From the NCBI RefSeq assembly GCF_037975245.1, contig NC_092583.1, positions 4,685,264 through 4,749,263 of the forward strand: a stretch of 64,000 bases of DNA, read 5' to 3'. Numbering within the stretch: position 1 is the stretch's first letter; every line of letters starts with the position of its first letter. The translations under genes were made by a program, and so were the position numbers. The notes beneath the pieces are model-generated. The model saw only the letters and a list, made by a program, of their open reading frames with translations. It searched no databases and had not been told where the DNA came from. The DNA is from Apostichopus japonicus. Taxonomy: Eukaryota > Echinodermata > Holothuroidea > Aspidochirotida > Stichopodidae. Positions 34,538 through 46,900 of the stretch are shown in pieces.

Positions 34538-35269
34538 TTAAATATACTGCATCGGCTGTTGTCACTTGATCATTTGCTTGTGTGTGAGCTAAACAGCATA
34601 AATAATATGTAAAAAAATAATACAAACTTTCAAATTGCCAGATATTTACTTGCTCAAAATCATTATCCCATCATGATTTGTTGCTATCCTTGAGTCCATT
34701 ATTCAGATGATGAGGCAGATTCCCTTCAACTCGCCATGATGAAGGTAAAACCTTATATCTTAACCAACTGCCATTGAGTGTCCATTTGAAAGTTTCAAAC
34801 ACACAAGTGCATTGATTAAAACAAAGACTTTATTGCTGTGGTTGCAGGAACTGGATTTCAGTCTAGTAGTCACTCGCCAGGTTCGTCTTTATCACAGTCT
34901 GCTAACTGTGGCTTTTTATGTTAGGAGTTTTTCTTCAGAGCACATGTCACCTTTGATTTGTAAAAAAGTCCTAAAATTTAGGGAGTTAAAATTTACTGTC
35001 TAAAGATAATTTAAAAAGATTTTTTTTAACTTCAATCGTCAATGTGGGTGTCAATTAAGGGAATAAGGAGTTACTGATGCAATGACTTTCTGGCATAAGT
35101 GCATTTATAATGTGTTAAAACTTGAAAGGTGTATCATACTGCATCCTCCTCCCCCCCCCCCCTCTTAATTTGCACTCCGTTGGAATGCACAGACAGTTTT
35201 GCTTATTAATGAAATACCAGTTAACACTAAATTTTCAAGTCTTCCTTTAAAACAGTCAAACGAAACCGT

Positions 35270-36180
35270 GCATTGCCTAAGCTAGGCCTACGCAATATTT
35301 TGAACATTTCTTTGGTGGTGACAGGGCTCTTAAGATAATTCAGTGACTTAGACAAGAGTGTAGGGTAGTCTGCAATAAGCATGACTATGGCTAGGCTACC
35401 AGTACCATAATTAGCCTTGGCCTAGTGGTCTTTGAAATGTAGCCTAGGCCCCTGCTACTTTGATAAATGATAGTTGACTGCATCCAAATTAAACCAAGGC
35501 CTAGGCTATAATTTTGAAGAAGAAAAAATTAGGCTGAATTCATGTTAGCCTAAAAAGGCTAGGCCAATGCTGACAATTAACACAAACCAAGATCATTTAA
35601 CCATTTGGGCACTTGTTTATGGCATACTAAAAGGGTCTATATAATTAGGCCGGTATGTGTACACAACCCACAAGTTGCCAATGAGTATAGACCTAGCCTA
35701 ACTAGTTTAGGCCTAGGCTACTTTGTATTCCTTAGGCCTAGTTTAATTGGGCCTTATACTGTGCCATATTATGTAATGTGCTATAACAGTTGTAGTAATA
35801 GCAAGAATGGTCCAGGTCTAACTAAGCCCAGGCTTAACTTATGCTTCAGGCTTAACTAAGAATTAGGGCTTTACGTGATGCCTAGAAGCTAGCCCACCCT
35901 TTTACATTAAACTAAAAGTTATACTTTTTTAGGCTAGGAATATCCTAGGCATACAATAACTAGGAATTAGGATAACTAGCCTATATGTGCGACTGAAACT
36001 GCCATGCCTATGATTAGGAGAGCTGGCATAATGAAATCGAATTTGTGGATCGTAAAACGAGAGAAAATAGCCATGAATGTAATTACAGAAACCAGTCTGA
36101 ACGTAAAATTCTCGCATTGCTTGTACTTTACTCGTATTACACTAGGGCCTATGGCTAGTATGGGCCTAGGCTACACAGAC
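35270..36180. repeat. AGGCCTA/TAGGCCT-rich stretch
   Basis: The hexamer GGCCTA and its complement recur many times with irregular spacing. It is not a regular tandem array. Confidence 0.6.
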
Positions 36181-36579
36181 TTTTTTCATTGAATCTCCAT
36201 CTTGTTCTTTCTACTTCCAAAAAATTCCTCTTCTTTTATGGTCAGTCGGAAAATCAAACAACAATATCCATGTTCTGACCGATTGCAGCATCCCCAGCAC
36301 CATTTCTTTCATAATTTCGTACTTTTTCGTGTACACAAACGATAGTCTATACACTGTGAGTATGCGTATCGCCTGCTCTAAAGTTTTCAAGTGGACCTAT
36401 TTTACCACCCTGTGTGGGCGTTTTCCCTCTCGACCAATCCAAATCGGTTACATGGTTGGCCAAACTCTCTCTATATACGGCTCTGATAGTTTGCAATGCC
36501 GTATCTACGGCTCTGAAAATTTGCCTACATTTTCGCCCTCCCTTGGCAATTTCCTGGCTACGCGCCTGTTTTTACCTCT

Positions 36580-37649
36580 GTGTAGTTTGACCTTCACGAC
36601 CTTTGACCATTATTTGTGACATATTTTGTATCAAATGGCAATGGCATCAGTTATAAACAGTACTGGTGTTGCCAAAGAGCAGAGGATGGAGGGGTATTGT
36701 TGTTTCCTTACATACAATCCAATATCAAAACACAAAGGAGCAAATGATGATATTCGAAACATAATTAGTATGCATGGTGATTACTTTATTTACTAACTAA
36801 GAGACAGGTTAACCACAACCAATAGAGTGACATTCCTTCTTCGTTTACAGATCTGATCTTCGGTAAAATGTAACAGATGATTCAACAAGGTCAGAGGTCA
36901 AGCCAAGGCTTTCTTGAGGTCATCATAATTATAGCTTTTATTTAGCAGTTTAGGAACACTGCAGAAGGTATTATCGATCATAAAAAAAATTCTACAAAAC
37001 AACAGTTCTCTTAATGTGTTCGTTATATGAAGTATTGGCCCCAAAATTAAGCATGCTACAACTTGGTACAGGTTTTTAAAAGTGTTTTTTCTTTTTCTTT
37101 CTAGTCGCCCAAAAGAAGTTCATTTGGACATTTAATTGTCAGAATTTGGCAAAATGATTTGAAGGGTGCAGTAAGATGGCGTTGAAATCTGATCTTCAGT
37201 GACCATAATTTAACTTCTTGGCATTTTAGCTAAGACCATATGTCGTAAACTGTTCCCTTTCTAAGGGAATCGTCGACACCTGACGATGATCACAAAGTCA
37301 CAGTCTAGATGCAAGGGGACTGGGGTTGAGAGCGGATCAATGTTTGGTTGTTTAGTATTCGTGCCCATGGTTCTTTTTGGGTGACTTTTCTTAACCAGAA
37401 AACGTACAGTAAACTTACCAGAGAACATAAGTTCCGATGAATGTAAAAGCATCGAAAACAGAGAGGACCATTATTTGAATTTGTAGCATATTTGGGAGCA
37501 ATACTTCAACTTATCACGTGATATAGTGATAACGCGACTTTTTTTACATAGCATTCGAGTTTAGTCGCTAAATTTACGAAACTTACTACGTATTACGCAC
37601 TAGTCAAGAAATGAATAAAAGATAGCAGTCCAGAGGGGTCAAGTAAACT
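36580..37649. other. Unassigned stretch downstream of the C4-like gene
   Basis: No gene recognised. It presumably includes the 3' untranslated region of the minus-strand gene ending at 37650. Confidence 0.35.
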
Positions 37650-38245
37650 TTACTTGGTGCAAACTGTGCATGCCAATTCGAATCGGTCTTTATAAGAACC
37701 ACACGGCAAACCTCCAGTAGAAGAGCACACACCTTCGACAGGCTGCATAGATGCAAACTTTACCCGTTGATTATTTCTAGTGGTGGGGTTTCCGTTACCG
37801 GTTACCCGTTGATCTGTATCATTTCTAATGGTGGGGTTTCCGTCAAGGCATACGTACTGAACACGATAATGTGTTTCTCGCTCAGCCATTAAGAACCCAC
37901 TGTATTCGAGGTTCCATTCACTCGACGGACAAGATAAACGAGCAGGGATCATGAGCATAGTATTTCGACCGATAGACTCACATACTGCACAAGGAACATC
38001 GTGCCCTGCTAATGGATCTAGTGGCGGGAAATCCTCCCTGTATTTCACAGTATAGATAGAGCTTCTTCTTTCTTGTTTACCAGACTGCGAATTGTTGTTG
38101 TATTCAGGTGTTTCTGGGAGGCACAGGTAGTTACTGTCTCCTCCCTTAGCAACACGATCTGGCGCCGCAGCTAGACCACTGTATACTTTATTAGCGGTGG
38201 TTGGACACTCGTCACGGCCCCAGCGAATGTAGATACTGCCAGATA
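37650..38245 (-). CDS. Short-chain collagen C4-like domain, exon 2 of secreted protein gene
   Basis: After a TTTAAG acceptor, 197 codons and a stop. It matches the Cys-rich domain found in invertebrate proteins annotated 'short-chain collagen C4-like': IYIRWGRDECP near the start, LCLPETPEY, DVPCAVCES, a LMIPARLSCP block, EYSGFLMAE, YVCLDGNP and a C-terminal CTVCTK. The conserved Cys pairs are present and no Gly-X-Y collagen repeat is seen. A short insertion repeats the theme GNPT-RN twice (37770-37850). Entry phase 1 fits exon 1 exactly. The domain's biochemical role is not established; an extracellular binding or matrix role is inference. Confidence 0.8.
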
Positions 38246-40159
38246 CTTAAATATAACAAAGAAGAAAAACATAATAATAATGCATATATCATTGTTTGAG
38301 TCGAGTCCACTTAACCCCACCCCCCCCTCTCCACCCAACCTTACGAGTCCACTTCCGGTAAGCCGGTATATTGGAATCGAGGTATTAAAAATCAATTAAG
38401 TTCAACATTCAGGAGGAAAAAACGTCTGCTAATATAGTGTATTACATGAGACCTATTGCAAAGTCCTGTAATGACGAAAAACGCATACGACTAATGCAAT
38501 TCGAAGCAGTCCACTAATTAGGTAGAACTCGGAGTAAGACTTCGAGCCGGAAACTCGTACACTTAGGCCGTTAGTTTCACATTATTGTGACTACTTGCAC
38601 TGCAGACGTACGCTAAAATAGATACGGTAACTAAGCATGCATATCGGTCTATTCATTACATATTGTTGAATGCATATAGAAGCAATGCAATATAGAAAAG
38701 GTTCTATCTTTACCTGAAGCCGTACACTTCCTTTGATGGACCTTAATTATGCATATCTCGATAACCACAGTCTATATATTGTGAACACTCTCATCCCACT
38801 GGGGTTTATGGCGTTTTTGGTTTCGATGATAATCGTAACCTATTTAGTCATGTAGGTGGATGAGTGCGTGTATGAGTGTGACGCCTTGCTTGTTAACACG
38901 ATAACTCAAGAAGGGAAGCTTGAATCAATCTTAACCTTGGTGAGTAGGTGTACCACATTGAGTCGAAAAAGGCTATCGTTCTTAGAGAAGGTCACAGATC
39001 ATTTGGGGTCACCAGGGGTCAAATTGTGAAAACAAAAAATTGTGAATAGCTGTGCCAGCATCATTGGAGATTCCAGCGCCATTACCAAACGGGCAAATTG
39101 ACATACGCCTCACTCCGCAGGAAATCTCTCACATATAAGCATAGCTTAGAACCCCTTAACGCCATAACAATGCACGTTGCATTAATGCATAGAAGCCAGT
39201 CACTGCTTGTCGCTTGCAGCAAATTGAAGATCAACCGCTCACCCAAAAGCGTCAACCTACATTGCTACTTTACGTAGAGTCTAAATGTTAGGCAATGAAG
39301 TGCACAATTAATTTTCCAGACTATTTGTAAGAAATTCTGTAAATAAAAAACAAACACATAGATTGTGAGACATATCTAAAAGTATATGTATGCGGAATGG
39401 AAAGCGAAAAGGAATCTTTAACATGTTTTTTAATTTTTTATGAATGGTTCAACGAAACAGTTTGTTGCTGCTCGATCAGTACTACTGGGTCGTAACAACA
39501 CTAAGCAGTACTATCTACGGAACATAATGAACGTTTAACGACATTTTCAAGGCACCAAGAAATTGAAATGCGTCGTTTAACTGAACAAAAATGCAACTCG
39601 TAACATGTTACCAAAGTTCATCGATCAGTATAAGGTACCGCACCTTAATTAGAGTAGTGTACATTCGCTCGAAAGGTTAACCACTGTCAGAGAAAATTTG
39701 CTGCTTGTTTAAGCATGTTTTCAGTAACTATCATTGTTTGTTCTGCCTTTATATGAAAAATCATAATTTAAAACACAGATGGTGTGAAAATAGGGAGGAT
39801 CGAAGGTGATATAAACCATTTAATAAAATCTTTGGTTAAATGTTGATATTACTCCGAGCGAGCAGATGGAAGGGTGTGGGTTCAGTATGCTAAACTTGCT
39901 CCTCTTCTAGCTCAAAATCTAAACGGTCATGATATGGAAGTTTGCAAGTGCCATAATAGGCCAATATCTCAGCTATCTATGCTTTGGCAGGACTTGAAAG
40001 TGACGAGTTTAGTGTGTACGTCAATGGAACAATTAATTGTGATGCGAGACCATTTGATTACCGCTAGACTGCATCTTTCCTTTGGTATTTCAATGGCAGT
40101 GACAGAACGGGCGATATCATATACGGCTTTGCTAGCCTATAGACCTAGCTACAAGTTAA

Positions 40160-40185
40160 CTAGTAGTAGTAGTAGTAGTAGTATA
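40160..40185 (+). repeat. (AGT)n microsatellite
   Basis: About eight AGT units. Confidence 0.9.
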
Positions 40186-40698
40186 GTAGGGCCCTACTAT
40201 ACCGTTGCAAATATAAAGTTATCGTTGTATTAAAGCTACAGTAGTTTCTATGTCTAGGCTATATTCAATGGATAGGATAGGAAAGTAGAATTCAGCACAA
40301 GTATTAGGTGATAACCAGCTTTGTTGGGACTGAGATGACAGTTTGCTCTTCCTGTTTGTCAAGTAGGCCTATAGGCCTAATTGCTAATTAAGAAGCATAA
40401 GATGCAACACGACAGAGTCATTCTTGGACCTTCCAAGCAAATAACGATGAAGATTAAATGTTTGTGGTAAATGTTAAACAGCATGTCAATTATTGTTCAG
40501 CGACATAAAAAAAGAGAGGTTAGGCCTATGTTTTGATGATAAGATTACGATTTCGTCGAAACCTCGTTACCATAACGTAGGCACCCTTTGCGCGAGTCAT
40601 TGTTTTGGGTGTACCAAGATGGCGCGAGCGTTCTTCCAATAAGATCAGTGATTGCTGTCAGTAGGAGCGATATGGCTTCTATGTAGGTAACAGTCGAC

Positions 40699-41789
40699 CG
40701 GGATGAGAATATTTTTTTCTGAAACTGACACTGAAATTATTTCCTCGCTTCTGATTGGCTCTCAGCGAGCACGTCAAACGTCAAACAGCGAACAAGTCAA
40801 AAGACACAGACATATCGTCAAATGCCTTTTTTTGTGTACACTCACTGGCTGGCACACACTCGCTCGCAGTCTTCACGGCCACTGCATATTCGACTAGGCC
40901 TATCATGATTCACTGACTGAATTCATTTTGAATTTATGATTATAAAACCAAAAGTATCGCAATTCCGAATGTACACAAACACCTCGTACATATGTACATC
41001 GGCTACATGCAAGGGCGTAGGAACCGGGGGGCTGGGGGGCGCCAGCCCCCCCAGTGAAAAATGTGGAGGGGCGGAAGTATCATTCCGCCCCCCCCCCCCC
41101 CCGCTTCGCAAGTCAAAAAACCCCTTTTTCATTTCCAAATGAGAAAAAAAATCTCATTTGGAGCACCAAATTGCATCTAAGGCCTGGTGAAAATACAAAA
41201 TTAAGTTTACAAAATGGAGTGGGTGTTGAAGTGTGCTATATTGCACCAAATTGCATCTGAGGCTACCTGGAAATGCAAAAAATTCCAAAGGGGAGGGGGA
41301 CACCCCCTCCTCTTAGACCCCTCTCCCAGGCCGGCCATTAGTCTTCAGCCCCCCTCCACTCAAAAGTACCTTCCTACGCCACTGGCTACATGTATACAAT
41401 TACAAATGCACTGTGTATTGTGTTGTATGCTATACATAGTACAATAGGCTACATAAAATGTGTTGTGTAGAGCGGAGTCAAGCGAGTAAACAAACGATCG
41501 AGGACTGCGACTGCCTATAATGGGCGCAGCAGTTTAGTTGGGAATAGTTGCTTCATTTTGTTAAGAACACTATAAACGTTCGTTCATATATACCTACCAA
41601 AAGTTCTGGAAAGTTGCTAGTGTGAATATCTTGAATTTGTTCGTGTTGATCATTCTGATATCGACAGAGTATGGAGGGATCCATGTTGAATACTAAAGTA
41701 TATCACTTGATCGCTGAGAGCCAATCAGAATCGAGGAAATAATTTCAGCGTCAGTTCAGTTTGAGCAAAAAATATTCGCGGCCGGGATG
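40699..41789. repeat. Inverted ~75-base repeat flanking 0.9 kb
   Basis: 40699-40776 and 41706-41789 are imperfect reverse complements sharing GAAATTATTTCCTCG and CTGATTGGCTCTCAGCGA. This may be an older foldback element that later received the MITE at 41010. Confidence 0.6.
41010..41384. mobile_element. hAT-like MITE, 375 bp
   Basis: Ends CAAGGGCGTAGGAACC and CCTTCCTACGCCACTG, with perfect 8-base duplications GCTACATG at 41002-41009 and 41385-41392. G/C-runs near both ends. No coding capacity. Confidence 0.9.
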
Positions 41790-42281
41790 TGTCCACGTAA
41801 AGGAGTGTTCATTAAAAGGATATTATATACAGAAGGATAGCACATCTTGTAAATAACAGCTTAGCACGGTAATTTGTATTAACTTGGCTAAGCGTTAACA
41901 ATCCTATTGTGTTACCACGGGATGAATTAACCATTCAAGCCAGCAACCGTTTACAACGATATGAATGATTATAATTACCAGTCTCTAGTTTGTAGCGTGA
42001 AATAGCATGGATAATTAACATATTTTAAAGGTGTGGGTACAAAGTATGCAAGATCGTTTATTATACCAATTTACATGTAAACTATTCATGGTTTCGCTTA
42101 AGTTGTTATATATTTAATCCCGTATAGAATTGCATTTAAACAAACGGCTACACTTATAACTGTTTGGAATCTCAACCAACTGTCCACCAAGACGATAAAT
42201 TCTCTGTTAAAATAATACTTCAGTACAAGTGTACTTTGTTCCTATCGTAATTGTTAATTTACCAATATAAAATTTCATTAC

Positions 42282-42855
42282 CTGGTTTTTCATCGCTCAT
42301 AATCTTAAGGTAACCGAACAGAGCCGCATTGACTTCGTTGTCAGGGTAGAGAGGTTCAATAGCAGCAAGATCACTATTGTCCAGAGCCGCATTGACTTCG
42401 TTGTCAGGGTAGATAGTTTCAATAACAACAGGATCATTATTGTCCAGAGCCGCATTGACTTCGTTGTCAGGGTAGATAGTTTCAATAACAACAGGATCAT
42501 TATTGTGCAGAGCCGCATTGACTTCGTTGTCAGGGTAGAGAGGTTCAATAGCAGCAAGATCACTATTGTCCAGAGCCGCATTGACTTCGTTGTCAGGGTA
42601 GATAGTTTCAATAACAACAGGATCATTATTGTGCAGAGCCGCATTGACTTCGTTGTCAGGGTAGAGAGTTTCGATATCATCAGAGCTACTAATACAGTTA
42701 TAGGGGTTCGTATCTATGTTGTCCACGATATCAACCCCTTGAGAAGGTGAAGGCTCCTTGGAACTGCGAATCAGTGGCTCCGCTTTCATCATTGTCGCGG
42801 TGTACACAGACATCAACAGTAGGATATGTGGTAGAAAACTATTAATTCTAGCCAT
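42282..42855 (-). CDS. Exon 1 of secreted protein: signal peptide plus six 21-residue repeats
   Basis: The ATG at 42853-42855 starts MARINSF followed by a hydrophobic PHILLLMSVY core, a signal peptide ending near residues 20-26. A Ser/Asp-rich linker follows, then six repeats of 21 residues (63 bases, 42310-42672) with the invariant core YPDNEVNAAL. The variable part alternates between DPVVIETI and DLAAIEPL types. The exon ends AAACCAG|GTAATG in phase 1. Joined to 38245 it gives an exact 389-codon frame (574 + 596 bases). The repeats are acidic and contain no Cys. I know no family with this repeat next to a C4-like domain. Confidence 0.75.
42321..42672 (-). repeat. 63-base coding tandem repeat
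   Basis: Units begin at 42321, 42384, 42447, 42510, 42573 and 42636 on the plus strand. Near-identical at DNA level, so recently expanded or homogenised. Confidence 0.95.
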
Positions 42856-43916
42856 TTCGGGAAGCGGCAGTAAATATTCTGCTGACAAAACGAGTTTAAG
42901 AATGAATAAGAATTAGTGTAATATTCTCACATCAGAAGGTAAAAAGTGATCTTTGTCTGTTGACTGTTGAAAAGTGAAACCACTGTGACCATAAAGAACT
43001 TTACACATACATAATTATATACCTCGTCGAAACAAAGTTCAAAGTGAGTGAAAATACTACATACCTGCATAATATAGTAGATAAAGAAGGGTTTCTACTT
43101 TAGACCCCCCTCCCCACCTTCTCTCAAAAGCCAAAGACAGGGGAGAGAGAAACACAGAGGTGAAGGTGGGAGGAGAGAGAGGTGGAGAAAGAAGCTATCA
43201 CGCAAATAGCGATATCTTTGAAAGTCGATCTCATTCGTATGTTTGCGTTACTGATATAATCACGACTGTGTCGAACATTTCGCAACTGTCGACCTGTCTT
43301 ATTGGTTTTCACTGTATTTTCAGCAACAATTCACTCTGATTCTCAGTAGTTTTTGCCATAGATAATAATCACTTTAAATTTGAAAACCACTTTTCTTTAA
43401 TCTAAAATGACCTAATGATGACCGTTCCAGGGAACACTTTTGCTGCCGAAGTAGGGACAGTCCACATCGCCGGTGCAGCAAAAACATATGGCTGAACCCG
43501 ATGGAAGGGTCGTTACGAAAGAGTTTCATTTCTTTCGCCACAGAAGATATAGACAATTTTACAAAGAACTTCCAATTTGTTATTTGCTGCCTCCCTCCTA
43601 CTCCCCCCAGCGACCCCCGCCCATTCGGATATAGTACGTGCGCAAGTAGTTAGCAACAATATAGAGGAATATCGCGATTACAATTGTGATTTCTAAGTGT
43701 CAAACTGAGTTCCCCTCTTTCTACTCCCCTCACACAATTTGAAATAAACTATGGGTCATGATTAGCATCTTAGTCTGCATGTACAATTAGGAAGGTTCAA
43801 TGTCTTCACAATCAAACAGATTTCAGCAAAAATGAAATTATTTAAGAATTAATACCCGACAAAACATTTACTACAATGTCCCTGTCTATTTGTAGTTTTT
43901 TTTTCATGCATCAGAT
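42856..43916. other. Upstream region of the C4-like gene
   Basis: Probable 5' untranslated region and promoter. No clear TATA box or upstream exon seen. Confidence 0.35.
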
Positions 43917-46900
43917 ATTATAGACATCTCCACTGAACGTCATGAAACTATACTCAACATCACAGTTTCATTTAGACTTAAATTCATAACACTAAATTTT
44001 ACATATGGTTGAAGACGATATATTGGAAAATTAATTTACGCATAACCCTCTTCTGAGAATGTTTTAGCAAGACATTTAAAGTTTATGCTGCAAACTATAA
44101 TAAGACAACTTTGACAACACTTTTTGTTAAAACGAACTATAATCGATCGAAATAACTTAATAAAACTTACCTTGATCAAACTAGACAGTCGATCTTCCAC
44201 AAGTTGTTGCAAGTCAAGGAGTAAAATGTCTGAATGATGGATTTAATAGAAGAAGTGGCAATCTCTCAAGATCTCGCCTTCTAATGAGTTGAATGCACAT
44301 GCTCACTATAATAAACCTTCCAATTAGTTGAATGCGCGTGCTCAGTATACCATTGCGCAATGTGTCATATAATCTCACAGTAAAGAAAAAACAGCAGTGG
44401 TGGTATTACGTGACTTCATTTACATATTGCAATATAATATCACTGACAAACAAATATAACTCAAATAATAGGCTAGATAATATTTTCTTACATAAAGGTG
44501 CACATTTACATCTTGGGTACCCGCTAATAAGTTTCATGTACCTCCGGAGGCTGACTCAAATCAGTATTTCAATCGTGCTTATGTATTACTATAATTGCTT
44601 CAGTTTCCAGAAATTGAATGACACCACAGTTCCTTCCAAATATGAGAGCAATGTACCCATAATGCTGCATGTGCTTCCTTTCTTTGAGGAAGTTGGTTAG
44701 ATACGTATAGATAAGTATAGGAAGCCTAACTATCGATTGTGATGGGATGGGGCAGAATACCAGTGGGGTCTGGTGTATCCCAGAAGAATGTTTCACTAAG
44801 GTGGCCCAGATTGGACGTTTCTACTCTAATTTTCTATACGAATTTCAGTGTTTGTCTATTTCATGGAATCATCAAAATTCGAAAAAAGAAAGAGAAAACT
44901 AAATGCATGAGGTACCGGTATATGAATGAAAAAATTACCATTTTGATTCCCTGGCACTACTCATATGAAAGTTGTGACATTTTGATGCAGTTAGCGTTAC
45001 CCGCCCCCCTCCCCCCTCCCCCGTGGAGTGTATGCCTATAGTTGAAAAAGTGAGGAGGAATGCACATACTCCTGCTCCCTGAATTTTTTAAGTGGGGGCG
45101 TCGGGAGGAGGGTAGGGGTTCCCTTGTTCCTATGCCTAAGAGGTATGACCGTTGAAAGTGGGTAAATTGGTTGTAGTTAGTTTATGCTGTCGCTTAGGAA
45201 GAGATGGTGTTACCTTTCTATCTCTAACGTGTAGTATTGAAGCTCAAAAATCGATACAAGAGAACAAGACAATTTAAAAATGCTGTAACATCGGTCTCAC
45301 AACAACTCCTTCCCCTAACTAATAACAGCAACCTTCTACATCCTCCAATTAATTATTCCTATGAAGGGAACATGATCAAATTTCGTTTCGCTTATTTCTA
45401 GCATTAAATCACAATGATGTTACATTTGTTAATACATAGTTATAGGAATGAGGCAGCGGGACCAGAAGTAAGATAACTTTTCGAGCCCGGCCCCTTACAT
45501 AGTAAAACGAGAAGATTAATGTTTATATAGAGAAAAGAAAACAAATTTAATGGAAAATTTGTTAATTTGTAGAAATAAATCATTACTGCTGAAGTGTTGC
45601 TACGCTTCATTGGTAAATTGGACCTAACAATATTAACTAATATTTAAGATACACCTCGTATTATTATATCCTGGGTACCCGCTGGACTGGTTCATGTGCC
45701 TCCATTGATTATGATCAGCTAACTCGAACCATACTTAAGTTTCATAAAAAAAAGTTAAAAAAACACGAGATATTTGATTCCTTGTTGTAGATTACGGTTA
45801 CAGCTTAAATAGAAGCCACCAACGGAATCACAAACGCTGCTACTTTATATTGCATCATCTCTTTTATCGAGAGTATCAACTGGTTCACGACATTTTGGGG
45901 CCTGATAAACGTCCCCGCATCTACAGAAGGATGAATATCAACAGAAATTAGACAAAGATTAAAAATACAGCTTACTAGCCACTTCAAGGCGTGAGTGTCG
46001 CCATGTTTGTCGAAAATATCAGCGCCCAAAACCGCCGGGCGCCCTCCCTCTTATCTGGCATTTACTCCGCAGCATTTGTAGTTTCAATTTGAATTTGTAG
46101 GTTATGATACACGTAAATAAATTTATACCTGCAAATCCTCACAATTGTTTTGTAACTTCCTTGTTCGTATAACACCAAGTTGGTCAGAGTTCACAGTCCG
46201 GGTATGAGCATGCGTCTTCGATTAACCTTATCCAAATATGTGAAAAGGAAATTTCGGAACCGAACCATCAAAATTGAGGTTTCAACTTTAGAGAATGCAT
46301 TGTCTTTTCACAGGATTAGAAGAATTCATACTGTAGCCATAAAACGATATTATCTACACATCATATCTTGTAATGAAACAGGTAGCAAAATGACCATGTC
46401 TAGAGATGATATTATTTTTTTATGTGAGGATTCCACAAACCTCCATGTCCATGTTTAATGTTGGAATCTAAAAACGACCATGAACATTGTATCGTGCAGG
46501 TTAACATTTGTCATGCCAATTTTAAAACAGGGGCGATTTTTATTCTGTTTTGTATGTGTTTGTGTTTCCTTTAAATACATGTGAAGTTTGATTCAAGGAA
46601 TCACATTCCATGGACGCTGTGGGAAGGGCGTGGGCAAGTTGTGGATGCTTAGTGGAGGTCTCTGATAGATAGAAAAATATATTGACATAAAGAACAGAAA
46701 TAGAAATGTGCATTTCCAATGCCACTGAGATTGGTTGAGTATCTTTGTAGAATTTATATGTGGTAATATGTGGTTTACATAAAGTAAGAAATAACATCAT
46801 GGCTATTGCATCTCATGCATATTTACATGAGCCAAAAGCGATTGAATAACGCAGAGCTAATTAAAATATCAGTCAGTACCACCCCCTCCCCGACCGCACC

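Larger units (their letters stand above)
31887..36485. mobile_element. 4.6-kb DNA transposon-like element with ~31-base inverted ends
   Basis: The left end CAGAGCCGTATATAGAGAG is matched inverted by CTCTCTATATACGGCTCTG at the right, over about 31 bases. Perfect 8-base duplications ATAGTTTG lie at 31879-31886 and 36486-36493. The hAT and P superfamilies both make 8-base duplications. The interior holds a LINE fragment, a TTAA MITE, an AGGCCTA-rich stretch and unassigned minus-strand frames; no transposase motif was recognised. A related short palindrome (CAGAGCCG...CGGCTCTG) occurs at 14310. Confidence 0.75.
31644..36577 (-). mobile_element. Older hAT-like MITE split by a 4.6-kb element
   Basis: The left part 31644-31886 and right part 36486-36577 join across the inserted element's target duplication. 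In reverse they read like the fragment at 18147: CAGGCGCGTAGCC, AAATTGCCAAGGGAGG, then TATCTAAGCGTAGCGC and the shared module. The outer 8-mers do not match. Confidence 0.6.
38246..42281 (-). other. Intron of the C4-like gene
   Basis: 4-kb intron with AG/GT borders. It contains the MITE at 41010-41384, an (AGT)n run at 40160 and an inverted repeat (40699-40776 against 41706-41789). No extra exon was recognised, but one of symmetrical phase cannot be excluded. Confidence 0.5.
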
